From an uncultured Fodinibius sp. (GTDB taxonomy: Bacteria; Bacteroidota; Rhodothermia; Balneolales; Balneolaceae), in the NCBI GenBank assembly GCA_913056235.1, contig CAJXMW010000004.1, forward strand, positions 186,001-250,000: a stretch of DNA of 64,000 nt, given 5' to 3'. The notes beneath the pieces were generated by a model, which did not search any database, had not been told where the DNA came from, and worked only from the letters and a program-made list of their open reading frames with translations. Each line of letters starts with the position of its first letter. The first letter of the stretch is position 1. Positions 42,500 through 51,266 of the stretch are shown here, in pieces. The translations under genes and the position numbers were made by a program.

Positions 42500-43315
42500 A
42501 TGGCAAATATTCTTGAAGAAATAGTTGAGCAAACTACTTTGGATCTCAAAAAGCGTAAGCGTAAAGTAAGCTTTAATGATTTGGGATCCATGGAGCTATA
42601 TGAGCAGCCCTCGAAAAATTTTAAGAATGCCTTACAGCTTGAACAGGATGTTGCCATTATTGCCGAGATTAAGAAGGCTTCTCCCTCTAAAGGATTGATT
42701 CGAAAGGATTTTGATCCGCAGAAAATAGCCGGTCAGTACCAGGAGGGCGGAGCATCAGCCATTTCTGTATTGACCGATGAGCCAGCTTTTCAAGGTAGTC
42801 TGGAGTACCTGGAAATTGCTTCAAGGGAAGTAGAGATTCCTTTGTTACGCAAAGATTTTATTATTGATCCATATCAAGTAAAGGAAGCAAAGGCTTTTGG
42901 GGCAGATGCGGTATTACTAATTGCCACGATTACCGATGGACATCAATTAGAGGAACTGCTTCATGCCACCGAAGAGTTTGGGATCCAGGCATTGGTGGAA
43001 TGTTATTCGGAGGATGATCTGCAATATGTTAACTTTGAGCAGGTAGATATCCTGGGCGTGAATAATCGCGACTTGAAGACGTTCAAAGTAGACTTGCATC
43101 GCGGGATCGAGTTGCTGCACAAGGCACCGGAAGGAACGGTCGTGGTCTCCGAAAGTGGATTAAGCAAGCCAAAGGACTTACAACTCCTTTTTGATGAAGG
43201 AATTCATGCCGCTTTAATTGGCGAACATTTTATGCGTCAGCCTGATCCGGGCGAAGCGGTTACGAACATGAAATCAAAATTACAGGAACTAATTACACAG
43301 AAAACAGAAGATTAA
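42500..43315 (+). CDS. trpC: Indole-3-glycerol-phosphate synthase
   Basis: TIM-barrel enzyme closing the indole ring. 271 aa. Catalytic motifs are IAEIKKASPSKGLIR (Glu and Lys, about 52-66), LLRKDFIIDPYQV (about 116-128), ALVECYSEDD, LGVNNRDLKTFKVDL and VVSESGLSKPKDL. Not fused to trpF. It ends directly before the trpF start with no spacer. Confidence 0.95.
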   Translation: MANILEEIVEQTTLDLKKRKRKVSFNDLGSMELYEQPSKNFKNALQLEQDVAIIAEIKKASPSKGLIRKDFDPQKIAGQYQEGGASAISVLTDEPAFQGSLEYLEIASREVEIPLLRKDFIIDPYQVKEAKAFGADAVLLIATITDGHQLEELLHATEEFGIQALVECYSEDDLQYVNFEQVDILGVNNRDLKTFKVDLHRGIELLHKAPEGTVVVSESGLSKPKDLQLLFDEGIHAALIGEHFMRQPDPGEAVTNMKSKLQELITQKTED

Positions 43316-43990
43316 ATGTTTGCAGATCCGGAAGAACGAACGAAAGTTAAAATTTGTGGAATTACCTCACTCGAAGATGCTCGGTTTGTGTCTGGCGCGC
43401 TGGCACATTATATGGGTTTCATCTTCTACGAAAATAGTCCACGTCATGTGAGTCCTGCCAAAGCGGGAGCCATGATCAATTGGCTGCACGGACCAGAATG
43501 TGTGGGCGTATTTGTCAATCAGCCGCTGGATGATGTGAATATGATTGGCCGCCAGACCGGTATCGACTACGTGCAGTTGCATGGCAATGAAAATCCTGAT
43601 TACTGCTCTCTGGTGGATAAACCGATTATCAAGGCCATTCACGTAGAGGAAGAGGATACTGCATCTGACTTAAACGAACGTATTGAACCATATCTCGATC
43701 ATATTGAGTACCTGCTTTTTGATACGAAGATCGAAGGCAAATGGGGCGGCACGGGGCAAACATTTGACTGGTCAATCCTGGATGAGGTAGCGCAGGGCGT
43801 ATCGTACTTTTTGTCCGGTGGATTGAATCCTGGGAATATTCGCCAGGCCTGCAAGCAGGTTCATCCCTATGCAGTGGATATTTCAAGTGGACTGGAAGCT
43901 AAGCCGGGTGTTAAAGATTTTGACAAAGTAGAAGCATTTATGGAAGAAATGCGTGATATCTGGGACAAGCAGGAGATGGGGGACTTATAA
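43316..43990 (+). CDS. trpF: Phosphoribosylanthranilate isomerase
   Basis: Amadori isomerisation step, TIM barrel of 224 aa. The catalytic Cys is in VKICGITSLEDA (about 10-21), followed by MGFIFYENSPRHV. The Asp region is FDTKIEGKWGGTGQTFDWS (about 138-156), and the phosphate site FLSGGLNPGNI. It is longer at the C-terminus than E. coli TrpF by a short helix. It abuts trpC. The 140-bp gap to trpB carries another palindromic element. Confidence 0.93.
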   Translation: MFADPEERTKVKICGITSLEDARFVSGALAHYMGFIFYENSPRHVSPAKAGAMINWLHGPECVGVFVNQPLDDVNMIGRQTGIDYVQLHGNENPDYCSLVDKPIIKAIHVEEEDTASDLNERIEPYLDHIEYLLFDTKIEGKWGGTGQTFDWSILDEVAQGVSYFLSGGLNPGNIRQACKQVHPYAVDISSGLEAKPGVKDFDKVEAFMEEMRDIWDKQEMGDL

Positions 43991-44001
43991 AAGCAGCGAT
44001 C

Positions 44002-44057
44002 AGCTGTCAGGTATCAGACATCAGAAAACGCTTGCTGAAAACTGAAGACTGATAGCT
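44002..44057. repeat. Palindromic CAGCTGTCAG...CTGATAGCT element between trpF and trpB
   Basis: AGCTGTCAG (44002-44010) and CTGATAGCT (44049-44057) pair with one G-T wobble. Between them are several repeated ATCAG and CTGAA units. It is the third palindromic block inside the trp operon. Confidence 0.45.
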
Positions 44058-44130
44058 TAAGTTGAGAAAATTTTGAAAAGTAAATTGTCCTGGATCATTT
44101 CAGGATTTCTAAAAACTGAGTTTCAAAACA

Positions 44131-45324
44131 ATGAAATACGATTTACCAACTAAAGAAGGATATTTTGGCGATTTCGGCGGCAGGTTTGTCCCTGAAATTT
44201 TGATACCAGTTCTTGAGGAACTCGAAGAAGCTTACAACGAGGCTTGGGCGGATGATACATTTCGTGAGCAGTTCCATCATCTCCTGGAGGAATATGTGGG
44301 ACGTCCGACAAAATTAACTTATGCCAATCGACTGACTGATCACTACGGCAAGGCGAAAATTTACCTCAAGCGGGAAGATCTCTGTCACACCGGTGCCCAC
44401 AAAATTAATAATGCTATTGGACAGATTTTGCTGGCGCAGCGTATGGGCAAGGATCGCATTATTGCCGAGACGGGAGCCGGTCAGCATGGGGTGGCAACCG
44501 CCACGGCCTGCGCCAAGTTTGGCGTCGATTGCATCGTGTACATGGGCGCCGAAGATATGGAGCGTCAAAAGCTGAATGTAGAGCGTATGCGACTGCTTGG
44601 CACCGAAGTGCGTCCTGTAACTAGTGGCTCCCAAACGCTCAAGGATGCTACCAACGAAGCCATCCGCGACTGGGTGACCAATGTAGAGGATACCTTCTAC
44701 ATTATCGGCTCGGTAGTGGGACCGCATCCTTATCCAAAGATGGTGCGTAATTTTCACCGTGTAATTGGAGATGAGACCCGAAGGCAGTTGCAGGAAGCCG
44801 AGGGACGCGAAACGCCCGATCATCTGCTGGCTTGTGTAGGGGGAGGTTCCAATGCAATGGGAATTTTCTATCCTTTTATTGAGGACGAGTCAGTGAAGAT
44901 GTACGGCCTGGAAGCCGCCGGTTTAGGTGCCGATACCGATGAGACGGCTGCTACACTTACAATTGGCCAGCCCGGTGTTTTACATGGATCTATGAGTTAT
45001 TTACTTCACAATTCCGAGGGGCAAATTCAACTGGCGCATTCTATTTCAGCGGGACTTGATTACCCGGGTATTGGTCCCGAGCACTCGTACCTGCATGACA
45101 GCAAGCGCGTGAATTATATCAGCATTACCGATGACCAAGCGATGGAAGGCGTGAAGCTGCTTTCAGAGACCGAAGGCATCATTCCAGCTTTGGAGACCGC
45201 ACATGCCGTGGCTTATCTTGATGAGTTGATGCCCAAGACATCCAAAGACGAAATTGTAGTGCTCAACTGCTCCGGCCGCGGCGACAAGGATATGGGCACG
45301 ATTTCAAAGAATATAGACCATTGA
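44131..45324 (+). CDS. trpB: Tryptophan synthase beta chain
   Basis: PLP enzyme joining indole and serine. 397 aa, TrpB1 class. Substrate-binding and PLP lysine segment [13 protein letters not shown] (Lys91), the [13 protein letters not shown] loop with the catalytic Glu (about residue 113), the phosphate loop [12 protein letters not shown] and the closing [15 protein letters not shown]. The ammonium-type GIGPEHSYL motif is also seen. It lies 140 bp after trpF, with trpA 124 bp downstream. Confidence 0.95.
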   Translation: MKYDLPTKEGYFGDFGGRFVPEILIPVLEELEEAYNEAWADDTFREQFHHLLEEYVGRPTKLTYANRLTDHYGKAKIYLKREDLCHTGAHKINNAIGQILLAQRMGKDRIIAETGAGQHGVATATACAKFGVDCIVYMGAEDMERQKLNVERMRLLGTEVRPVTSGSQTLKDATNEAIRDWVTNVEDTFYIIGSVVGPHPYPKMVRNFHRVIGDETRRQLQEAEGRETPDHLLACVGGGSNAMGIFYPFIEDESVKMYGLEAAGLGADTDETAATLTIGQPGVLHGSMSYLLHNSEGQIQLAHSISAGLDYPGIGPEHSYLHDSKRVNYISITDDQAMEGVKLLSETEGIIPALETAHAVAYLDELMPKTSKDEIVVLNCSGRGDKDMGTISKNIDH

Positions 45325-45363
45325 TCAAACAGATTATTTCGGATTAGAAACTTTAAACCAATA

Positions 45364-45429
45364 TGTCATCCTGAATTCAGGCTTCCTAGCTGCCGGTATA
45401 TCGGTGAAGTAGGCCTTGTTCCAGGATCT
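45364..45429. repeat. TGTCATxCTGAA-type palindromic element between trpB and trpA
   Basis: TGTCATCCTGAATTCAGG opens the block and CCAGGATCT closes it, so the ends are inverted relative to each other. CCTGAATTCAGG is itself a 12-bp palindrome. A shorter relative lies at 54813-54840. Confidence 0.55.
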
Positions 45430-45448
45430 TTTAAAAAACTGATTATTA

Positions 45449-46261
45449 ATGATTAAGACTGACAATCGCATTTCGCAACTTTTTGAACGGCACGAGGGCT
45501 CCGAAAAAATTATGAGCCTATTTCTAACGGCTGGCTATCCCGATCCGGAGGCTACTGTTGATCTCATTCTTGGATTTGAGGACAACGGTGTAGACATGGT
45601 GGAGCTGGGGATGCCGTTTAGCGATCCGTTGGCCGATGGTCCCACCATCCAATATTCCAGCAATAAAGCCATTGAGCAAGGTATTACAATGGCAAAAATC
45701 ATGGAGATCGTAGAGCGGGTTCGTGAGAAATCTGATATACCGATTATTCTGATGGGCTATATTAATCCCGTGTTGCGCTATGGCGTTGAGCGATTTTGCC
45801 AAGATGCTGCCAAGGCCGGTGTCGATGGGTTGATTATCCCGGATATTCCCATCGAAGAGTCGGGCATTTTGTCTGATCAGGCTGAGAAAAATGGACTGCC
45901 AATCATTTACCTGGTGGCACCGAATACTTCCGATGAACGAATGCGAAAGATTGATAAAGCTTCACAAGGATTTGTCTACTGCGTATCGGTCACGGGGGTT
46001 ACGGGCGCTCGCGAAGGGGATGAAGTGGCGCAGTCGGTGCAGCGGTTTATTGAGCGCGTGAAAGCCAATGTGACCCATAACCCGAAAATGGTCGGTTTCG
46101 GCATCAAATCCCACGAAGATGCCCAGCGCATTGCGGCCGATATGGACGGCTTTATTGTGGGAAGTGCACTTATCGATACCATCCGCGAGCACTATCCGGA
46201 GCAGGGGTGGAAGGATGAAGTGTTTGCTTTTGTTAGAGACTTGAAGTATGGTAAGAGGTAA
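45449..46261 (+). CDS. trpA: Tryptophan synthase alpha chain
   Basis: Cleaves indole-glycerol phosphate to indole, which is channelled to TrpB. 270 aa TIM barrel. The catalytic Glu and Asp lie in VELGMPFSDPLADGPTIQ (about 50-67). The phosphate site is VGFGIKSHEDAQRI and the later VGSALIDTI. VYCVSVTGVTGAREG marks loop 6. It is the last trp gene. The DUF4837 lipoprotein gene follows after 24 bp. Confidence 0.95.
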   Translation: MIKTDNRISQLFERHEGSEKIMSLFLTAGYPDPEATVDLILGFEDNGVDMVELGMPFSDPLADGPTIQYSSNKAIEQGITMAKIMEIVERVREKSDIPIILMGYINPVLRYGVERFCQDAAKAGVDGLIIPDIPIEESGILSDQAEKNGLPIIYLVAPNTSDERMRKIDKASQGFVYCVSVTGVTGAREGDEVAQSVQRFIERVKANVTHNPKMVGFGIKSHEDAQRIAADMDGFIVGSALIDTIREHYPEQGWKDEVFAFVRDLKYGKR

Positions 46262-46285
46262 TTTCTTTAAGCTAAAAGAATTCCT

Positions 46286-47401
46286 ATGAAATCATTACTT
46301 AAAAGTTGTCTGCTGATATTAATCGCAGCTATGTGGCTCGGGTGTGAAGGAGATTATCGTCAGGAAGCGCGTGGCAGTTTTGGTCAGGTTGTGGTGATGA
46401 TGGACTCCACGGAGCTGGATAGCAAAACGGCTGATGCTATTCGTCAGACGTTTGGCGGATGGATACAGACCATTCCCGGCAAACCGCCACAGTTTGATCT
46501 CAAATTTCATGATTTCGAAACCAATGCTCAGCTTGAGCAGCTCAAGCGGTACAAAAATATTATTATTGCAGCTCCGCTGAACGACAGTACCAACGTATCA
46601 CGTTTTGTTCGGGCGTTGCTCAGCGACGGCGTGGAGAAAGAAGTGGAAGCGGGTAATGCTTTTGCCTTTCCGCTAAATGACAAGTGGTATCGCAATCAGT
46701 GGTCGATGATCTTGACAGCACCGACAGATTCAGCGCTGGCTAAGCAGATCAAAAACTCCAAGGAGACACTCATCAACGATCTTGTACAGAAAGAATTTAA
46801 GCGGTGGAACGAAGAAATTTATGATCGCGGTGAACAATTGGCCTTTGAAGACAGCTTGTGGCAGAATTATGGGTGGAAAATTCGAGTACAGCACGATTGG
46901 GCGAAGCATTTGGATACGACAATCACCCAAAATGGTGAATCATATAACTTTTTAACCATGCGCAGGCCACTGCCCGATAATGATCGCTGGTTCTGGGCGT
47001 GGTGGAAAAAAACGGACAATCCTAATCAGCTGACCGAGGACTGGATCAACGCCAAGCGTGATACGCTGATGGAAAAGTGGGTTCGAGGATCGCGCGATAG
47101 TTCGTATGTAACTACGGCTTATAATCGCCCACATGAAACCGATACCCTTACTATAAACGGCCAAACAGTATACGAAACGCTGGGTGTGTGGACCATGACC
47201 AATGATGCCATGGCCGGCCCGTTTGTCAATTTCACGGTGTATGATGAGGCTACTAATCGCCTGTTTATGTTTGAATTTGCCCAATTTGCTCCTAAATATA
47301 GTAAGCGTCGGTTTGTCCGCCAGTTCCGTACGATGTTGCGGACCTTTGATATTGATTCTACCTGGCAGGAAAATGCAACTAAGGCCGTAGCGAAGAATTA
47401 G
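46286..47401 (+). CDS. DUF4837-family lipoprotein
   Basis: 371 aa. The N-terminus MKSLLKSCLLILIAAMWLGC is a lipoprotein signal ending in a lipobox Cys at residue 20. The rest is a soluble periplasmic part with no membrane helix. The sequence pattern (GSFGQVVVMMDS; AGNAFAFPLNDKWYRNQW; RRFVRQFRTMLRTF) is what I recall of DUF4837, a family of unknown function from Bacteroidota. It sits 24 bp after trpA and 2 bp before bioF, so it probably shares a transcript with one of them. The function is unknown. Confidence 0.75.
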   Translation: MKSLLKSCLLILIAAMWLGCEGDYRQEARGSFGQVVVMMDSTELDSKTADAIRQTFGGWIQTIPGKPPQFDLKFHDFETNAQLEQLKRYKNIIIAAPLNDSTNVSRFVRALLSDGVEKEVEAGNAFAFPLNDKWYRNQWSMILTAPTDSALAKQIKNSKETLINDLVQKEFKRWNEEIYDRGEQLAFEDSLWQNYGWKIRVQHDWAKHLDTTITQNGESYNFLTMRRPLPDNDRWFWAWWKKTDNPNQLTEDWINAKRDTLMEKWVRGSRDSSYVTTAYNRPHETDTLTINGQTVYETLGVWTMTNDAMAGPFVNFTVYDEATNRLFMFEFAQFAPKYSKRRFVRQFRTMLRTFDIDSTWQENATKAVAKN

Positions 47402-47403
47402 AC

Positions 47404-48579
47404 GTGGGTTCAGTTTCCAATTCCAAAGATCAGTTTATTGATGAGGCGTTAGCTAATCGCCGTGATCAGCATCGGTTTCGTACGTTGAGATCACTCGATC
47501 CTCAAGGCACTACTGTTGTCAGTGATGGTGAGAAAGAGCTCATTAATTTCAGTGGGAATGATTACCTGGGGCTTTCCAAGCATCCCGATGTGATTGATCG
47601 CGCCAAGCAGTATGCCGATAAATATGGCGCAGGTTCTACGGCTTCCAGACTTATCAGTGGCACGTATTCCATCCACAAGAAGCTCGAGCAGAAGCTCGCT
47701 GATACCTTTGGATGGGAGGGCTCGCTTGTCTTTAACAGCGGATTTCAGGCCAACAGTACCATCATTAGTACGCTTGCCGATCGCCATGCGCTTATTCTTG
47801 CAGATAAGTTGAGTCACAACAGCTTGCTGCAGGGATCACTCTCTAGCCGTGCTACCTTTCGGCGATTCGAGCATAATTCTTTGGAGGATCTGGAGGACCA
47901 ACTTGCCCACGCATCCAAGGAAGATTTTTCCCGCATCATTGTGATTTCCGAGTCGCTGTTCAGCATGGATGGAGACCGCAGTAATTTGGAGGCTATTGCC
48001 GAATGCACGGAATCCCATAACGCCTGGCTCTTTGTGGATGATGCGCACGCCGTGGGCGTCTGGGGCAAAAATGGACTTGGACTTGCCCACGGCATTGAGG
48101 GCATTGACATGGTGCTTGGGACCTGCGGAAAAGCCTTCGGCGGATTTGGGGCTTTTCTACTCTGTTCGGACAAAGTGAAAGATTATCTGATTAACTTTTG
48201 TCCTGGTTTTATTTACACCACCGCCTTGCCACCCGCAGTAATTGGCACTATTGAAGCTGCTGCTGAGCTCATTCCAGACATGGATGGTGCCCGTGAGCAG
48301 ATCAGGGAAAATATTGAAATGATGAAAACCGGCATTCATGATGCAGGATTTGAGACGGGTAACTCAGATTCGCAAATCATCCCGATATTGGTAGGCGGCG
48401 AACAGGAAACTCTCGACCTTGCGGATTATCTTGAAGAGCAGGGCTTTCTGGCAACAGCCATCCGTCCCCCCACCGTGCCGAAAGGTAGCGCACGGATTAG
48501 AATTACCCTATCTTCCGAACATTCAGCATCACAAATTGAAACTTTTGTAAGAGCATTGAAGGACTGGAGTAATGGCTAA
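47404..48579 (+). CDS. bioF: 8-amino-7-oxononanoate synthase
   Basis: PLP-dependent condensation of pimeloyl-ACP (or -CoA) with alanine in biotin synthesis. 391 aa. NFSGNDYLGLSKHP near the N-terminus, ISESLFSMDGDRSNL, FVDDAHAVGVWGKNGLG and the PLP lysine in TCGKAFGGFGAF (Lys243). The start is GTG at 47404, 2 bp after the lipoprotein stop. It overlaps the next gene by 8 bp. Confidence 0.93.
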   Translation: MGSVSNSKDQFIDEALANRRDQHRFRTLRSLDPQGTTVVSDGEKELINFSGNDYLGLSKHPDVIDRAKQYADKYGAGSTASRLISGTYSIHKKLEQKLADTFGWEGSLVFNSGFQANSTIISTLADRHALILADKLSHNSLLQGSLSSRATFRRFEHNSLEDLEDQLAHASKEDFSRIIVISESLFSMDGDRSNLEAIAECTESHNAWLFVDDAHAVGVWGKNGLGLAHGIEGIDMVLGTCGKAFGGFGAFLLCSDKVKDYLINFCPGFIYTTALPPAVIGTIEAAAELIPDMDGAREQIRENIEMMKTGIHDAGFETGNSDSQIIPILVGGEQETLDLADYLEEQGFLATAIRPPTVPKGSARIRITLSSEHSASQIETFVRALKDWSNG

Positions 48580-49261
48580 TTGCCAATTTATTGCCTATCA
48601 CGGCTGGGCTTTTGATCGCACATTTTGGCAGCCGTGGGCGAATCATCTATCAGAATTTGGAGACTTTCGAGCTTACGATCGCGGCTATTTTGGAAATCCC
48701 AGTAAAATCGAAGAACAAAAATATGCTGGAAAAACTGTTTTAATCACCCACTCTTTTGGATTGCACATGGTCGAGGATTGGCTGTTTGAGCAGGCCGACC
48801 TGCTGGTGATCTGTGGAGGATTTCTCTATTTTCATCCCTATGCCGCGCAGTACAAGCGCCGGTCGCGTCTCATTTTGCAGGAGATGATCAACAACCTGGA
48901 AGTTAAACCTGAGGAGGTGCTGGGCAAGTTTTATAAAAATTGCTTTGCCCCACAGGATACTCCCGATATTAATTTTGAGGGACTCAAACACCAGTTGCTG
49001 ATTGATGATCTGCGTAGGCTACAAAATTCTGATCTGGGACAAGAGAAATTGAAAAATGCCAACAAAGCCTGTATCCTGCATGGATCAGATGATCATATCG
49101 TACCCAATAAAAAAGGTCGTCAGATTTATACGCACCTCCAGCGAAAGGCTCAGTATTTTGAAATTAAAGGCGCTGGTCATGCGTTGCCCAATACTCACTA
49201 CAAGCAGTGCCTCGAATTTGTGACGCCAGAAATAACGCAGCTGGCACAACCAAAATCATAG
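48572..49261 (+). CDS. BioG/BioH-like pimeloyl-ACP methyl-ester esterase (alpha/beta hydrolase)
   Basis: 229 aa. The nucleophile elbow is ITHSFGLH (Ser about residue 63). The acid is in HGSDDHIV and the histidine in GAGHALP, giving a Ser-Asp-His triad. The N-terminal FIAYHGWAFDRTFWQPW holds the oxyanion region. It lies between bioF and bioC, where BioH or BioG removes the methyl group that BioC adds. Which of the two isofunctional families it belongs to is unclear to me. Its start lies 8 bp inside bioF. Confidence 0.8.
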   Translation: MANCQFIAYHGWAFDRTFWQPWANHLSEFGDFRAYDRGYFGNPSKIEEQKYAGKTVLITHSFGLHMVEDWLFEQADLLVICGGFLYFHPYAAQYKRRSRLILQEMINNLEVKPEEVLGKFYKNCFAPQDTPDINFEGLKHQLLIDDLRRLQNSDLGQEKLKNANKACILHGSDDHIVPNKKGRQIYTHLQRKAQYFEIKGAGHALPNTHYKQCLEFVTPEITQLAQPKS

Positions 49262-49273
49262 GATAGAATAGAT

Positions 49274-50086
49274 TTGACCACGAATAAACTGGCAATTCTT
49301 GCCGATGATCTGAAGCAACAAATATCCACTTCTTTTGGAGCGGCTGCTCCTTATTATGATGAAAATGCCCAAGTGCAGCGAGAGGTGGCCAATCGACTGA
49401 TTGCCTCGTTGCAGCCGTGGCGGGATATTCTTCCACAAGGACCGATTATTGAACTCGGCTGCGGTACCGGTTTTGTAACGGAAGGACTGGCAGAGCTGTA
49501 TCCCAAGAAGGAAATACAAGTGACAGATCTGTCGGAAGAAATGGTGGCGTTTTGCGAGCAAAAATTTGATCAGGATAACCTGAAATTTCGCGTGCAGGAT
49601 GCTGAAGACCCGCCGCATGAGGAACCGCATTATGCAATGACCATCAGTGGATTTACGCCGCAATGGTTTAAAGATCCGGCACAGACGCTCGGCCGGTGGT
49701 TGGAGGCCACCAAGCCCGGGGGATTGCTGTTAGCTTCATTTCCGGGTAATGAGAGTTTTCCCGAGTGGAAGAAAAAGTGCGAAGAGTTAGGACTGCCGTT
49801 TACAGGCAATGATTTGCCGGATGTGGAAGAGATGGTTATCAAGATGTCGGTGGGACCGGCCCAGGTTGATTACTACGAAGATACGGTTACTCAACACTAT
49901 GAAAGCGCCCGTGATTTCTTCCGCGATCTCAAAAAACTGGGCGCTAGTACGCAGCGGTCGGGACGTTCGTTGACGCCCAAAGAGCTATCGCTGTTAATTA
50001 ATCATTGGGATGATTCGACAGAAGGCGATATCACGGTGAGCTATCACGCTGTCTTTTTAGCCGTAAAGCGTGACTATGATTCCTAA
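49274..50086 (+). CDS. bioC: Malonyl-ACP O-methyltransferase
   Basis: SAM-dependent enzyme that primes pimelate synthesis by methylating malonyl-ACP. 270 aa. A BioC-type start STSFGAAAPYYDENAQVQRE (about 18-37) precedes the SAM motif IIELGCGTGFVTEGL (about 58-72) and DLSEEMVAFCEQ. The segment LKKLGASTQRSGRSLTPKEL near the C-terminus is typical of BioC. TTG start at 49274, 12 bp after the esterase stop. The 112-bp gap that follows holds a palindromic element. Confidence 0.9.
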   Translation: MTTNKLAILADDLKQQISTSFGAAAPYYDENAQVQREVANRLIASLQPWRDILPQGPIIELGCGTGFVTEGLAELYPKKEIQVTDLSEEMVAFCEQKFDQDNLKFRVQDAEDPPHEEPHYAMTISGFTPQWFKDPAQTLGRWLEATKPGGLLLASFPGNESFPEWKKKCEELGLPFTGNDLPDVEEMVIKMSVGPAQVDYYEDTVTQHYESARDFFRDLKKLGASTQRSGRSLTPKELSLLINHWDDSTEGDITVSYHAVFLAVKRDYDS

Positions 50087-50107
50087 TACAGATGTGGGAT
50101 GCATTTC

Positions 50108-50202
50108 TTAACCACGAGGCATGGGGGATGCGCCGAGGGGCGCAGAGTATGTCTTGGAAACGCAAATTTCCTCTGTGTAACTCAGCGAACCTCTGCGGTT
50201 AA
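50108..50202. repeat. Dispersed palindromic element whose edge supplies the aminotransferase stop codon
   Basis: It begins TTAACCACGAGGC and ends CCTCTGCGGTTAA, a near-inverted pair. It shares CTCTGCGGTTAAATCAA with the copy at 39655-39730. TTA at 50199-50201 is read on the - strand as the TAA stop of the neighbouring aminotransferase gene. The middle differs between the copies. Confidence 0.65.
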
Positions 50203-51266
50203 ATCAACTCAATTACTTTGCCCAGATTCTCTAATCCCTTTTCCAATTTTTCAGTGGGTATCGACCATCCGATACGAAAACAATCAGGGTCTCCGAAAAA
50301 GTGTCCGGGGGCAATGAGCGTTTGATAATTTTCTAATAGATGATCCGCTAGCATATCCACACTCCCACTGGTATAATTAACAAAGCCTATCGAACCATAG
50401 CTTGGCTTATGCCAGGAGAGGCTGGAATGTTGGTCGACAAACTCATCAACGAGCTGAAAGTTATAGTCTAAAAGACTGATATTTTTATCCAGTATTGGAT
50501 CGGCTTTTTCAAGCGCCATAAGGCCCAACTGTTCACTGGGAGAAGCCATGGTAGTCATAAATAGGTCCTGCAGCTTACGAATTCGTTCAGCAGTAATAGA
50601 CTCCGCAATAATCCAGCCGACACGCAGGTCATCCAGCCCAAATGCTTTCGTAAGACTACGAGTGGTGATAATGTTGTCACTGTATTTAGCCGCCGTTCGT
50701 TCACCATTTGGATACAAAAATTCCAGATAGACCTCATCTATAAGAATATGGCAGTTATATTTTTCAGCAATATCGATTAATTGCCACAGAACGGGCTCGT
50801 CGATCAGCATACCCGAAGGATTATGCAGATTCGATAGAATAATGAGCTTCGTTTGGTCGGTAACGAGTTCTTCAATCTGCGATGGATCGGGCTGGTAGCG
50901 CTGATCAGGGTTGCGGTCGAATCGTTTTACAGAGGCATTAAAATATTTTGGTAACGAAACCAACGGTTCATAAGCAGGCGACTCGACCAATACCTCATCT
51001 CCAGAATCTAGAAAGAGAGCACAGACCAAGTGGTTGGCAAATGAAGTACTATGCACGGGAACCACCTGATTGATATTAACCTCGTAGCGGTTGGCAATCT
51101 TCTTCATCAAAGGAGGCCAGCCATTTTCATGATCAACCGGTTCCAGTATTTTTTGGGGATCTTTTACGAGATTAGATAACGATGGTCTCGGCATTCCACT
51201 GCTTGCCAAATTGCATTCTACATTGTGATGCTTTTTTGCCCAGGAAATATAGGGACTGTGTTTCAT
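50199..51266 (-). CDS. PLP-dependent class I/II aminotransferase
   Basis: 355 aa, fold-type I aminotransferase. Motifs are SNLHNPSGMLID (Asn-Pro-x-Gly), ILIDEVYLEF (Asp of the pyridine nitrogen), TTRSLTKAFGLDDLRVGW (PLP Lys, about residue 210), and FRIGWSIP (the C-terminal carboxylate-binding arginine). The N-terminus LASSGMPRPSL differs from aspartate aminotransferases. Its start overlaps the permease stop by 4 bp, so it probably acts on the amino acid imported by that permease. The substrate is unknown, and its stop codon lies in a repeat element. Confidence 0.82.
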   Translation of the reverse strand: MKHSPYISWAKKHHNVECNLASSGMPRPSLSNLVKDPQKILEPVDHENGWPPLMKKIANRYEVNINQVVPVHSTSFANHLVCALFLDSGDEVLVESPAYEPLVSLPKYFNASVKRFDRNPDQRYQPDPSQIEELVTDQTKLIILSNLHNPSGMLIDEPVLWQLIDIAEKYNCHILIDEVYLEFLYPNGERTAAKYSDNIITTRSLTKAFGLDDLRVGWIIAESITAERIRKLQDLFMTTMASPSEQLGLMALEKADPILDKNISLLDYNFQLVDEFVDQHSSLSWHKPSYGSIGFVNYTSGSVDMLADHLLENYQTLIAPGHFFGDPDCFRIGWSIPTEKLEKGLENLGKVIELI

